From Nitrospirota bacterium (lineage in GTDB: Bacteria > Nitrospirota > JACRHJ01), in assembly GCA_021785055.1 (NCBI GenBank), contig JAJYGS010000075.1, forward strand, positions 1 through 17,734: a stretch of DNA of 17,734 nt. The letters are read 5' to 3'. Each line of letters begins with the position of its first letter. The first letter of the stretch is position 1. Below, in pieces: positions 7,281 through 14,672 of the stretch. The translations under genes and the position numbers were made by a program. The notes beneath the pieces were generated by a model. That model did no database searches and was not told where the DNA came from. It saw only the letters and a program-made list of their open reading frames with translations.

Positions 7281-8449
7281 ATTAGCCCCAGTTCCTTCCC
7301 CGCCTTTTTTAGCTTACCCGCCGCGAAATCCAAATCTCCCTTAGAGTGCGACGCGGACACCATGCAGCGTATCCTGGCCGCTCCCTTAGGGACTGTAGGA
7401 TAGGCTATCGCCTGGGCGAATACCTCTTCCGCAAAGAGCATCGAGGACAGTTTTTTTGCCTTCTCCGCGTCTCCGACGATTATCGGCGTGATGGGCGTCT
7501 CGGTGCGTCCGGTATCGTATCCAAGGGCGCGCGCCTTTTCCCGGAAGTAAAGGGCGTTCTCCCAGAGCTTCCTGACCAGGCAGTCGTCGGACTCCAGTAT
7601 CTTTACGGCGGCGATGCACGCCGCGGTATCCGCCGCGGTAGTCGCGGACGAGAAGAGAAAAGGCCGCGCCCTCTGGCGCAGATAATCAATCAGGACAGCG
7701 CTGCCCGCGACATATCCGCCGACGACTCCGAAGGCCTTGGAAAGCGTCCCGATTTCGATGTCTATTTTTCCGTGAAGCTCGAAGTGGTCTACAATCCCCC
7801 GGCCCGCCTGCCCAAGCACGCCCTCGCCGTGCGCGTCGTCCACCATTACCATCGCGCCGAACTTATCCGCCGCGTCGGCGATTTCCTTAAGCGGGGCGAT
7901 GTCGCCGTCCATACTGAAAACGCCGTCCGTTATAACCAGCTTCTTTTTCTTAGACGATGCCTTTAGCTTGGATTTCAGGTCGGATACGTCCGCATGGGCG
8001 TAGCGTGTTACGTGCGCCTTTGAAAGGCGTATGCCGTCGATTATGCTGGCGTGGTTCAGCTCGTCGGAGAATATCTCGTCGTCCTGGCCCATCAATGCCT
8101 GTATAACGCCAAGGTTCGCCATGAAGCCGGACTGTAGAGCAAGCGCCGCCTCCACGCCTTTGAAATGCGCAATGGCCTCCTCAAGCTCTCTGTGCAGCGT
8201 CAGCGTTCCCGCAATCGAGCGCACCGCCGCTGGACCCGCGCCGTATCTCTCAAGCGCCTCCTTCGCGGCGTCAACAAGCCGCCTGTCGTCCGCAAGGGCA
8301 AGGTAGTTGTTCGAGCAGAGGTTCAAGACCCGCCGCCCGTCCGCCATTATCCACGCCCTCTGCGCCGAGCCTATCTCGCGGACGGTGTTATAAAGCCCGG
8401 CGGCCTTCATGGATTCGAGTTCCTGTCTTATAAACTGTAATTTATCCAT
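7277..8449 (-). CDS. kbl: 2-amino-3-ketobutyrate CoA ligase (glycine C-acetyltransferase)
   Basis: 390 aa from the ATG at 8449, giving MDKLQFIRQELESMKAAGLYNTVREI as in the glycine C-acetyltransferase group. The alpha-oxoamine synthase fold is clear: CSNNYLALA (45-53), NHASIIDG (132-139), DGVFSMDGD (175-183), VDDAHGEG (203-210) and the PLP-binding lysine K238 in GTLSKAFG. The enzyme cleaves 2-amino-3-ketobutyrate with CoA to glycine and acetyl-CoA. The related BioF and HemA enzymes are possible alternatives. The adjacent tdh, which makes the substrate, and the full-length match to Kbl decide the call. The tdh stop and kbl start share a base (TAATG), so translation is probably coupled. A longer frame from 8485 would run inside tdh and is rejected. 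The 3' end overlaps the convergent aspartase gene by 3-4 nt with no room for a terminator. Confidence 0.92.
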   Translation of the reverse strand: MDKLQFIRQELESMKAAGLYNTVREIGSAQRAWIMADGRRVLNLCSNNYLALADDRRLVDAAKEALERYGAGPAAVRSIAGTLTLHRELEEAIAHFKGVEAALALQSGFMANLGVIQALMGQDDEIFSDELNHASIIDGIRLSKAHVTRYAHADVSDLKSKLKASSKKKKLVITDGVFSMDGDIAPLKEIADAADKFGAMVMVDDAHGEGVLGQAGRGIVDHFELHGKIDIEIGTLSKAFGVVGGYVAGSAVLIDYLRQRARPFLFSSATTAADTAACIAAVKILESDDCLVRKLWENALYFREKARALGYDTGRTETPITPIIVGDAEKAKKLSSMLFAEEVFAQAIAYPTVPKGAARIRCMVSASHSKGDLDFAAGKLKKAGKELGLI

Positions 8450-9486
8450 TATCCCCCGTTTATCCTGAACAGCACCTTGCCGCATCTGCCCGATTCCATC
8501 AGCTCGAACCCCTTCTGAAAATCCGCGAGTGGAAGCTCGTGGGTAATCAGCTTCGATATGTCGAGCCGCCTCGACGACAGAAGTCTGCTCAACGTCTGCC
8601 AGGTGGAAAATATCCTGCGCCCGGTTATGCCGTATATCCTGAGCTTCTTGAATATCACCGTCTCCGTAAGGGCAATCTGCGCTTCGCCCCGGAAGATCCC
8701 CAGGAGCGACACCCGTCCGCCCGGCGTCACCAAGGGCAGGGAATCCCGCAGGGCGCTTTTACTGCCGGATACCTCGAGCAGGACGTCCACTCCGTCCCCC
8801 GCCGTCGCCGTAAGCACCGGCCCCTTGATGGGCGCGACCTTCGGGTTCAGAACTATGTCCGCCCCAAGCCCTTCCGCAAGCGAAAGCCGGTATTCGTTCG
8901 GGTCGGACACGATAATCCTGGCCGCCCCGCACGCGCGCGCAAGGGCGGCGCACATAAGCCCTATCGGCCCCGCGCCCGTTATGAGTATTCTTTTGCCCGC
9001 CACGTCCTCCGCAAAGAGGGTATCGACGGCGTTCCCCAGAGGCTCCTGAAGCGTCGCTATCTGGTCGGGGATGTCGGGGTGGTTCACCCAGATATTCCTT
9101 TCCGGGATTGCCGCATACTGCGCGAATGAGCCGTCCCTGTCCACGCCCATTATTTTCAGTTCGCGGCATATCTCCGGCCTTCCGGTGCGGCACTGAAGAC
9201 ACCTGCCGCAGAAGATGTGCGACTCAGCCGACACCCGCGTGCCGGGTCTCATGCCGCTCGTTCCCGGCCCGTTCTCGACTATCTCCCCGGCGAACTCGTG
9301 CCCGACGATTACCGGCGGCTTCATGCGGCCCGCCGCCCACGGCGCCCAGTTGTAAATAAGCGAGTCCGTCCCGCAGATGGAGGCGTAATTTATTTTTACG
9401 AGAACCTGGCCCTGGCCCGGCTCAGGCGCCGGTATTTCTTTGAGCGCAAGGCCGGGGGCCGGAGTCTCTTTTATTACCGCAAGCAT
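8449..9486 (-). CDS. tdh: L-threonine 3-dehydrogenase
   Basis: 345 aa, a zinc-dependent medium-chain dehydrogenase that oxidises L-threonine to 2-amino-3-ketobutyrate with NAD+. Catalytic zinc residues C38 (ASICGTD), H63 and E64 (GHEFAGE) and the structural zinc cysteines C93, C96, C99 and C107 fall at the positions known for E. coli Tdh. The local phrase IYNWxxW (44-50) is also Tdh-like. The Rossmann motif GAGPIGLMCAA begins at 171. The C-terminal DFQKGFELMESGRCGKVLF matches the family end. The product is unstable and must pass to Kbl, so the adjoining overlapping kbl gene is strong contextual support. It starts 36 nt after the small Sm-like gene; the best ribosome-site candidate (AAGGA) is rather far upstream of the ATG. 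Confidence 0.93.
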   Translation of the reverse strand: MLAVIKETPAPGLALKEIPAPEPGQGQVLVKINYASICGTDSLIYNWAPWAAGRMKPPVIVGHEFAGEIVENGPGTSGMRPGTRVSAESHIFCGRCLQCRTGRPEICRELKIMGVDRDGSFAQYAAIPERNIWVNHPDIPDQIATLQEPLGNAVDTLFAEDVAGKRILITGAGPIGLMCAALARACGAARIIVSDPNEYRLSLAEGLGADIVLNPKVAPIKGPVLTATAGDGVDVLLEVSGSKSALRDSLPLVTPGGRVSLLGIFRGEAQIALTETVIFKKLRIYGITGRRIFSTWQTLSRLLSSRRLDISKLITHELPLADFQKGFELMESGRCGKVLFRINGG

Positions 9487-9522
9487 AATGGTTTCATTTC
9501 CTTATGAGGGTTGCACGCTGAC

Positions 9523-9696
9523 TTATGCCGGTCTTATCTCCGTTACGTATTCCACTTCAAGCTGCATCCAGCCCAGCTCTCCCTGGAGAAATATCTCCGT
9601 TTCCGTTACCTCTATGAGTTTTCCCCTGTAGCTTATGCCGTTCGCCATTGCAATGACCTCGTGCCCGACAAGACCGGCTAGAGAATCGCTGAACAT
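9523..9696 (-). CDS. Small Sm-like (LSm-fold candidate) protein
   Basis: 57 aa from the ATG at 9696 (MFSDSLAGLVGHEVIAMANGISYRGKLIEV...). A TTG at 9705 could add three residues. The ribosome site is within a run of eight G on the minus strand (9713-9706), spaced 9 nt from the ATG. The pattern is a short N-terminal helix (SLAGLVG), then strands HEVIAMANG, ISYRGKLIEVT, EIFLQG, GWMQLEV and YVTEIRPA. The G-K-L turn after a tyrosine and the final V-x-x-I strand recall the Sm1/Sm2 pattern of bacterial LSm/Hfq-like proteins, but it is shorter than Hfq and lacks an obvious Hfq YKHA motif. RNA binding is only a hypothesis. It sits 12-20 nt after the propeller gene and 36 nt before tdh, so it is an internal member of that operon. 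Confidence 0.7.
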   Translation of the reverse strand: MFSDSLAGLVGHEVIAMANGISYRGKLIEVTETEIFLQGELGWMQLEVEYVTEIRPA

Positions 9697-9717
9697 AGGT
9701 ATCAACCCCCCCCGTAT

Positions 9718-11358
9718 TTAATATACGTCGCTTATGTCCAGCTCCCGCATGGCGTCGTAACCAAGCGGGGAGCCGACCTTCCTGGCCTGCACCATGACCT
9801 TCGTCCCCGGCGCTTCCCTTGCCGGGAGCACGACGACATTCATCGGGCCGTATCCGCCGAGCGGCGTCCAGCCGTCCTTCGCGTTTACGAAGAACCGGTA
9901 CTCGTACCTGCGGCCAAGCCCCGCCACAGGCTCTGCGCTCACCCTGATGGGGGATTTCGGGTCTCCCGGCTCGAAACGCTTCGCCTTGAGCTCCACGCAC
10001 CGAAGCAGACACACGGGCTCTTTCTTCAGGCGCATGGGCGTCCCGGGGTCGAAAAACTCTCCGAACGGCCTGTCCAGGGACTGCCAGCCCTCCACCCTGA
10101 TTACCATGAACTGGTGCGGCGCCGGGCTGACGACTGTCGGCAGGCCGGTTTCAGGCAGGCCGGACGCCGAACCGGTCGCCGGTTGGCCGGCCTCGCCCGC
10201 AGGCTGGACAGCGCCCGCGATTATGAGGTCTCCGCCAGGCTCAAGGGCGACGGACGAGGCGAAGCCTTCCTTCCCGAAGCTGTAAGTCCTTGAGGATAGC
10301 AGCTTTCCGTTTTTGTCGTAGACGAGCAGGAGCCAGTCTCCGCCCTGGTTGTCCTTGAAAGTCCTGCCGACGACGTATATCCGTCCTTCGTGGTCCACGG
10401 CCACGGCGTCGCCCCTGTTATTATACTCCGAGCCGGTGAAATCCGAAGCCCAGAGAAGCCGCCCCCTGGGGCTGTATTTCAGCGTCAGGGCTGTCCGAGG
10501 CAGGTCGGGCCCGTCCGCGCTCGTCTCACCGGTGACGATGATATTGCCGTCGTCGTCCGAGGCGATTCCGTATGCCTTTACGCCGTCTTGCTGCGGCTTG
10601 AAATCGTCCTGCCATAGAATCCTGCCGTCCTCCGGGTTGTAACGCAGCGTCATTATGCCGTCCTGCCCCGTCCCCAAGTCCTTGTACCAGCCGGTTACCA
10701 GGACGTCTCCGTCCGGGTTGAGGGCTATCCCTGTGGCCTGGGCGGGCGTGCGCACGTCCTCGAAGTCCTCCCAGGCAATCTCTCCGTGTTTGTCGAACCG
10801 GACGGTATAATAGAGCGGATAGCTCCCGGAGGAGTTCATGGCGAAGCCGGTTACGAAAATATTCCCGTAGTTGTCCGCGACGATGCCTGAGGGCCTGTTG
10901 TTGTTCAGCCTTCCGGAGGCATGGGCCTCCATGAGAATGTCCCCGCCCGTGGAGTATTTTATGACCCTGTAATCCGTGTAATACGAGCGGGAATAGGTGT
11001 TTGTGGGGTTGTCGAGGTTATTGCTCGCGCCGGCTACTAATATGTTCCTGTTTTCGTCGAAGGCGACGGCCTTCCCGACATCGTTCCAGGAGCGGTCGTA
11101 GCGTCTCGTCCAGAGCATATTGCCGTTCGGACCGTACAGGGCGGTCAGGTAATCGAAATTGCCCGCAGGCTCGCTCGCGAACCCGGAGGCGGCGACAACC
11201 CCTCCCGGCCCCACGGCTACGGAATTTGCCTGGTCTCTGTCCCGCCCCGGGTTTGTGGAATAGGCCGCCTGCCACAGGACGTCTCCGGGGGCGGCATTGG
11301 CGTACCACGGCCAGGCGCATAGAACGGTTAAAGACAGCAGGACAAGAATGATTTTCAT
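9718..11358 (-). CDS. Secreted seven-bladed beta-propeller (SBBP/Delta-60-type repeats) with C-terminal beta-sandwich
   Basis: 546 aa. It has a cleavable signal peptide (MKIILVLLSLTVLCAWPWYANAA, cut near residue 23). Seven repeats of the type [A-V-A-x-x-x-x-G-x-I-x-V-x-G] start near residues 44, 95, 157, 209, 263, 317 and 368, at roughly 50-60-residue spacing. This is the pattern of SBBP/Delta-60 repeats and implies a seven-bladed propeller. The last blade has an extra Pro/Gly-rich stretch (about 384-414, with EAGQPATG and ETGLPT) that carries the in-frame palindromic motif described elsewhere. Residues about 430-546 form a separate domain with a CxxxC (LLRC) pair and a region (YEYRFFVNAKDGWTPLGGY...GTKVMVQARKVGSPLGYDA) like Ig-type modules of secreted deltaproteobacterial proteins. 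Surface or periplasmic binding is likely; the ligand is unknown. AGAGGA lies just before the ATG. It is the first gene of an operon running into tdh-kbl. Confidence 0.85.
   Translation of the reverse strand: MKIILVLLSLTVLCAWPWYANAAPGDVLWQAAYSTNPGRDRDQANSVAVGPGGVVAASGFASEPAGNFDYLTALYGPNGNMLWTRRYDRSWNDVGKAVAFDENRNILVAGASNNLDNPTNTYSRSYYTDYRVIKYSTGGDILMEAHASGRLNNNRPSGIVADNYGNIFVTGFAMNSSGSYPLYYTVRFDKHGEIAWEDFEDVRTPAQATGIALNPDGDVLVTGWYKDLGTGQDGIMTLRYNPEDGRILWQDDFKPQQDGVKAYGIASDDDGNIIVTGETSADGPDLPRTALTLKYSPRGRLLWASDFTGSEYNNRGDAVAVDHEGRIYVVGRTFKDNQGGDWLLLVYDKNGKLLSSRTYSFGKEGFASSVALEPGGDLIIAGAVQPAGEAGQPATGSASGLPETGLPTVVSPAPHQFMVIRVEGWQSLDRPFGEFFDPGTPMRLKKEPVCLLRCVELKAKRFEPGDPKSPIRVSAEPVAGLGRRYEYRFFVNAKDGWTPLGGYGPMNVVVLPAREAPGTKVMVQARKVGSPLGYDAMRELDISDVY
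10136..10199 (-). repeat. In-frame palindromic motif copies inside the propeller gene
   Basis: Minus-strand reading gives GCGAGGCCGGCCAACCGGC (plus positions 10178-10196), 16/19 identical to the lysA copy. A second partial copy, GAAACCGGCCTGCCGAC (10136-10152), resembles the GT2 copy. Translation is GEAGQPATG...ETGLPT, a Gly/Pro linker that interrupts the last propeller blade. The frame matches that of the GT2 copy (EAGLPA). Confidence 0.5.
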
Positions 11359-11375
11359 ATTCCTCTGTATTTCTC

Positions 11376-11404
11376 AATATATCCTTAAAAAGATTCCAAG
11401 TCAA
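11376..11404 (-). promoter_or_regulatory. Sigma70-type promoter for the propeller-tdh-kbl operon
   Basis: On the minus strand TTGACT (11404-11399), 17-nt spacer, TATATT (11381-11376). Transcription would start near 11369, leaving a short leader of about 10 nt that just contains AGAGGA before the ATG at 11358. A second TTGACA lies 8 nt upstream of the -35 element. Confidence 0.6.
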
Positions 11405-11448
11405 CCTGTCAACCCATGGAATTTTCTTTATTTTCGGGGACGGTTGTG

Positions 11449-11460
11449 GTAAATATTTAC
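11449..11460. promoter_or_regulatory. Perfect 12-bp palindrome just before the GT9 start codon
   Basis: GTAAATATTTAC is an exact palindrome ending 2 nt before the ATG at 11463, where a ribosome site would normally be; none is visible. It could be an operator. Alternatively TAAATA inside it could be a -10 element of a leaderless transcript, although no good -35 is seen upstream. Confidence 0.35.
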
Positions 11461-11462
11461 GA

Positions 11463-12518
11463 ATGAAGCTAAACCGCGACTGCCGTTATTTCCTGGGCCA
11501 CATACCCTGCCGCCCGCACAAAAAGCACGGCGTGCACTGCGAAGGATGCCGGTATTACGACCCTGCCGATTTCAACATACTCATTATCAAACTCGGCGCG
11601 ATAGGCGACGTCATAAGGACTACTCCGCTTCTGCACAGGCTTAAGGTCGAGTATCCCCGCGCCTTTATCACGTGGCTTACGTATTCGCCGGAAGTCCTGC
11701 CGGGCGCGGTTGACAGGAAGATGGGCTTTACGCTCCAGAATATCCTTTCGGTTCTCCCGCAGGAGTTCGACCTCCTGATAAATCTCGACAAGGACCTTGA
11801 GGCCGTGGGCCTGGCCAATCAGATTAAGGCGAAAGCGAAAAAAGGATTCGTTATGGCGGACGGAAAATGCATAAACGCCGACGAGGCCGCCTACGACAAG
11901 CTCCTTACCGGGCTCTGGGACGACGTAAACAAGGCCAACACAAAGAGCTACCCGGAGGAGATATTCGAGATCTGCGGGTATAGGTTCCAGGGCGAGAAAT
12001 ATATCCTGGAGCTGCCGGAGAAGAGGCCGGATTTCGACATACCGCAGGGCGCGCGGGTGGTAGGGCTGAATACCGGATGCGGGGGAAGGTGGGTCACGAG
12101 GCTCTGGAGGGACGAGAGGTGGGCCCAGCTTGCAGGAAAGCTTCAAAAGGCCGGATACTTTCCGCTTTTCTTGGGCGGCGCGCAGGAGCACGTCAAAAAT
12201 CTCCGCCTCTCGAAAGAGTCAGGCGGGGCCTATCTCGGATATTTTCCCTTAAGCGACTTCTTCTGTCTCGTGGACAGGTGCGAGCTTATGGTTACCGCCG
12301 TCACGATGGGCATGCACATTGCAATCGGCCTGAACAAAAAGCTCGTGCTTTTCAACAACATCTTCAATTCCCACGAGTTCGAGATGTACGGCCTGGGAGA
12401 GATCATCTCGCCGGGAATGGAATGCGAGGGCTGCTTCAAACAGAGCTGCGCCGAGCAGTGCATGGACAGGATTACGGTCGAAGACGCCTTTAAAGCCGTG
12501 CGGCGGCTTCTGAAATGA
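11463..12518 (+). CDS. Glycosyltransferase family 9 (heptosyltransferase-like) with Cys-rich termini
   Basis: 351 aa. ILIIKLGAIGDVIRTTPLLHRLK (39-61) is the N-terminal signature of GT9 ADP-heptose:LPS heptosyltransferases. The second half holds the sugar-nucleotide-binding part (VVGLNTGCGGRW; FPLFLGG; LMVTAVTMGMHIAIGLNKKLVLFNN). Before the catalytic domain is a 36-residue extension with C7, C16, C26 and C29 plus several His, like a small metal-binding knuckle. The C-terminus has a second Cys cluster (C321, C324, C329, C333), which is common in this family. The expected role is transfer of a heptose-like sugar onto an LPS core or similar glycan on the cytoplasmic side of the inner membrane; substrate unproven. 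It is divergent from the propeller gene and overlaps the next gene by 4 nt (ATGA), so it heads a three-gene glycosyltransferase operon. Confidence 0.88.
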   Translation: MKLNRDCRYFLGHIPCRPHKKHGVHCEGCRYYDPADFNILIIKLGAIGDVIRTTPLLHRLKVEYPRAFITWLTYSPEVLPGAVDRKMGFTLQNILSVLPQEFDLLINLDKDLEAVGLANQIKAKAKKGFVMADGKCINADEAAYDKLLTGLWDDVNKANTKSYPEEIFEICGYRFQGEKYILELPEKRPDFDIPQGARVVGLNTGCGGRWVTRLWRDERWAQLAGKLQKAGYFPLFLGGAQEHVKNLRLSKESGGAYLGYFPLSDFFCLVDRCELMVTAVTMGMHIAIGLNKKLVLFNNIFNSHEFEMYGLGEIISPGMECEGCFKQSCAEQCMDRITVEDAFKAVRRLLK

Positions 12519-13639
12519 AAATCCTCATCATCGGCCCGGCGCACCCGTTGCGCGGCGGGATAGCCCAGTTCCTGGCGCTTTTGCACGACACGCTCAAGAA
12601 GCGCGGGCACGATGTAATTTTCCACCGCTTCATCCGCCAGTATCCGAAGTTCCTCTTCCCCGGCAAGACGCAGGACGATGAAAGCAAATCTCCCGTGGAG
12701 GTAAAGTCGGCTCCGCTCTTCCATCCGTTCAACCCCTTCAACTGGATACCCGAAGGCATAAGGATTGCAAAAGAGAAGCCGGACCTGATAATCCTGAAGT
12801 GGTGGATGCCCTTTTTCGGGCCGTCGTATTTCGCGGTGTTGCTCGTTGCGAAACTTCTCTGCCGGACAAATGTAATGCTTGTCGTGGACAACGCCATCCC
12901 GCACGAGAAGCGCCCCGGAGACATGCTTTTCACGAAGCTCGTGTTTTCGCTTACGGATTATTTCATCGTCATGTCGAATGCCGTAAGAGACGACCTGCTG
13001 AAAATAAAGCCGAAGGCGAAATTTACCCTGACGCCGCACCCGCTCTATGAGGTCTTCGGACGCCCGAAGGGCGGCGAGGAAGCAAGGCGCGCCCTTGGCG
13101 TATCCGGGCCGGTGATACTCTTCTTCGGCTTTGTCCGCGAGTACAAGGGACTGCACGTACTGCTCGACGCCATGCCAAAGATACTGAAGAAAACCCCCCT
13201 GACGCTTGTCGTCGCGGGCGAGTTCTACGAGGACAAGGATGCCTACGCGGAGCAGATAGAACGGCTGGGGATAGGAGAAAGCGTCAAGTTAATCGACAAG
13301 TATATATCGAACGAAGCGGTATCCGATTACTTCTCCGCGGCGGACGCGCTCGTGCTGCCGTATCTCTCCGCCACGCAAAGCGGCATAACCCAGATAGCCT
13401 TCGCCTTCGACCTCCCGGTAATCGCAACGAAAGTCGGCGGCCTGCCGGAGGTTGTAATCGACGGGGAGACCGGTTATCTCGTGCCGCCGGACGACCCGGA
13501 AACACTCGCCGAGGCGGTGATAAAGTATTTTCAGGCGGACGGTTCAAAAAAATTCCGAGAGAACGTGTGCCGGGCAAAGGTCAGGTTCTCCTGGGGCGCG
13601 TTCGCCGAGGCCGTAGAGAGACTGGCCGGGCCGGGCTGA
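12515..13639 (+). CDS. Glycosyltransferase family 4 (GT-B fold)
   Basis: 374 aa. The N-terminal acceptor half begins MKILIIGPAHPLRGGIAQF, with the GG-containing loop usual in GT4. The donor half holds VILFFGFVREYKGLHVLLDAM (about 199-219), SDYFSAADALVLPYLSATQSGITQIAFAFDLPVIATKVGGLPEVV and GETGYLVPPDDPETLAEAV. The first Glu of the classical E-x7-E motif is replaced by Gln in TQIAFAFDLPVI, as in a subgroup of GT4 enzymes; the second Glu (GGLPEV) is present. It is probably a retaining transferase using a nucleotide sugar in surface polysaccharide synthesis; substrate unknown. The start overlaps the GT9 stop by ATGA, implying translational coupling. The short hydrophobic segment near 105-125 (YFAVLLVAKLLC) suggests membrane association. 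Confidence 0.9.
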   Translation: MKILIIGPAHPLRGGIAQFLALLHDTLKKRGHDVIFHRFIRQYPKFLFPGKTQDDESKSPVEVKSAPLFHPFNPFNWIPEGIRIAKEKPDLIILKWWMPFFGPSYFAVLLVAKLLCRTNVMLVVDNAIPHEKRPGDMLFTKLVFSLTDYFIVMSNAVRDDLLKIKPKAKFTLTPHPLYEVFGRPKGGEEARRALGVSGPVILFFGFVREYKGLHVLLDAMPKILKKTPLTLVVAGEFYEDKDAYAEQIERLGIGESVKLIDKYISNEAVSDYFSAADALVLPYLSATQSGITQIAFAFDLPVIATKVGGLPEVVIDGETGYLVPPDDPETLAEAVIKYFQADGSKKFRENVCRAKVRFSWGAFAEAVERLAGPG

Positions 13640-13660
13640 TGCAGTGGCTCGATCCATCTA

Positions 13661-13721
13661 ACCCGCGCGGGCGCAATAAATCGCACCCCTGCACGAACAC
13701 GAATCACGAACGCGAATCACG
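13661..13721. repeat. Repeat-rich spacer between GT4 and GT2 genes
   Basis: It contains a perfect palindrome CCCGCGCGGG (13662-13671), an imperfect inverted repeat GGGCGCAATAAATCGCACCC (13669-13688) of the type often scattered between genes, and two tandem 13-bp units CACGAACACGAAT and CACGAACGCGAAT (13692-13717) differing at one base. It is open in the GT2 frame, so it could be translated as a 28-residue leader if the ATG at 13639 is used. Confidence 0.55.
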
Positions 13722-13722
13722 T

Positions 13723-14595
13723 ATGCCTCCCCTTGTTTACATAATCGTCCTGAATTATAACCGCAGGGACGATACCCTCGAATGCCTCGAATCGCTCTTC
13801 CGCATTGATTATCCGAACTACATAGTCCTTGTCGTAGATAACGCCTCTTCGGACGGGACAGCCGAAGCCGTGCGCAAGGCGTATCCCGATGCGGAGGTGC
13901 TGGAAAACGAAAAGAACCTCATGTATGCCGGGGGGAACAACGAGGGCATAAAACTCGCGCTCGCAAAGGGCGCGGAGTGGGTACTGCTTCTGAATAACGA
14001 CACGGTGGTTGACAAACGCCTTCTCCCGGAGATGCTGAAAGCCGCCGACAAGCGCCCGGATGCGGGAGTAATCGGCCCGATGATTTATTATTATTCCTCA
14101 AAGGGGGTCGCAGCCGAATCAGGTCAACAGCCCGAAGCCGGTCTGCCGGCCATCTGGTATGCCGGCGGGATTGTGAAGCTCTGGATGGGTCTGACGGCGC
14201 ACAGGGGCCTGCGTGAAGAGGATACCGGGCGCTACGGCAGGACGGAAGAGACGGATTACGTAACCGGCTGCGCGATGCTTATATCCCGCGCCTGCCTTGA
14301 GAAGGTAGGACTGCTCGACACCTCTTACGGGATGTATGCAGAGGACGCGGATTTCTCCCTGAGGGCAAGGCGGGCCGGTTTCGGGCTTGTTTTCGCGCCG
14401 GGGGGGAAGGTATGGCACAAAATATCCATGAGCACGGGAGGGGAATTCAGCCTGCTTAAGACGCGGCTCAAGATAAAGTCGAACCTGCGGCTTTTCGTGC
14501 GTTTCGCCAAGCCCTGGCACTGGCTCACGATGCCGGTCTTCGTCCTGGGCCGGGGGATTAATTTCGTTGCAAGAAGATACGTAATGAGACATTGA
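13723..14595 (+). CDS. Glycosyltransferase family 2 (rhamnosyltransferase-like)
   Basis: 290 aa from the ATG at 13723, which gives the normal GT2 start (MPPLVYIIVLNYNRRDDTLECLESL). Motifs of the GT-A fold are VVDNASSDGT (about 36-45), the metal-binding LLLNNDTVVD in place of DxD, TGCAMLISRACLEKVG and the YAEDADFSLRARRAG acceptor/base region. The family includes rhamnosyltransferases and other O-antigen or cell-wall enzymes; the substrate is not known. No ribosome site precedes 13723. An ATG at 13639 overlaps the GT4 stop (TGATG), so coupled translation with a 28-residue repeat-derived N-terminus is a real alternative. Between YYYSS and IWYAGG the protein holds an extra linker (KGVAAESGQQPEAGLPA) that coincides with the palindromic motif described separately. 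Confidence 0.88.
   Translation: MPPLVYIIVLNYNRRDDTLECLESLFRIDYPNYIVLVVDNASSDGTAEAVRKAYPDAEVLENEKNLMYAGGNNEGIKLALAKGAEWVLLLNNDTVVDKRLLPEMLKAADKRPDAGVIGPMIYYYSSKGVAAESGQQPEAGLPAIWYAGGIVKLWMGLTAHRGLREEDTGRYGRTEETDYVTGCAMLISRACLEKVGLLDTSYGMYAEDADFSLRARRAGFGLVFAPGGKVWHKISMSTGGEFSLLKTRLKIKSNLRLFVRFAKPWHWLTMPVFVLGRGINFVARRYVMRH
14113..14151 (+). repeat. In-frame palindromic motif inside the GT2 gene
   Basis: CCGAAGCCGGTCTGCCGGC (14132-14150) matches the lysA copy at 17 of 19 bases. It is translated as PEAGLPA within an extra linker of the GT2 enzyme, between segments (YYYSS and IWYAGG) that are close together in ordinary GT2 relatives. Confidence 0.55.
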
Positions 14596-14640
14596 CAATA
14601 TCTGCCGGTTTAGAAGATTAATCCGCCCCGCTTTCTTTTG

Positions 14641-14672
14641 GTTACTTTTCTTTCCCGCGAAAGAAAAGTAAC
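14641..14672. repeat. Perfect 14-bp inverted repeat between GT2 gene and lysA
   Basis: GTTACTTTTCTTTC (14641-14654) and GAAAGAAAAGTAAC (14659-14672) are exact reverse complements around a CCGC loop, preceded by CTTTCTTTTG. The unit looks like a widely dispersed intergenic repeat and could also act as a terminator for the glycosyltransferase operon, although no clean U-tract follows the stem. Confidence 0.7.

Noticed and set aside
7277..8449. 8-amino-7-oxononanoate synthase (bioF)
   Set aside because: Same fold, but no biotin genes nearby, and overlap with tdh plus Kbl-type N- and C-termini favour kbl.
12230..13156. Minus-strand open frame of 308 codons
   Set aside because: Antisense to the GT9/GT4 junction, where both genes are well supported and coupled by ATGA.
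13692..13717. CRISPR-like tandem repeat
   Set aside because: Only two directly adjoining 13-bp units without spacers; not a CRISPR array.
13567..13722. GT2 start at 13567
   Set aside because: That start lies well inside the GT4 gene in another frame and would add residues unlike any GT2 N-terminus.
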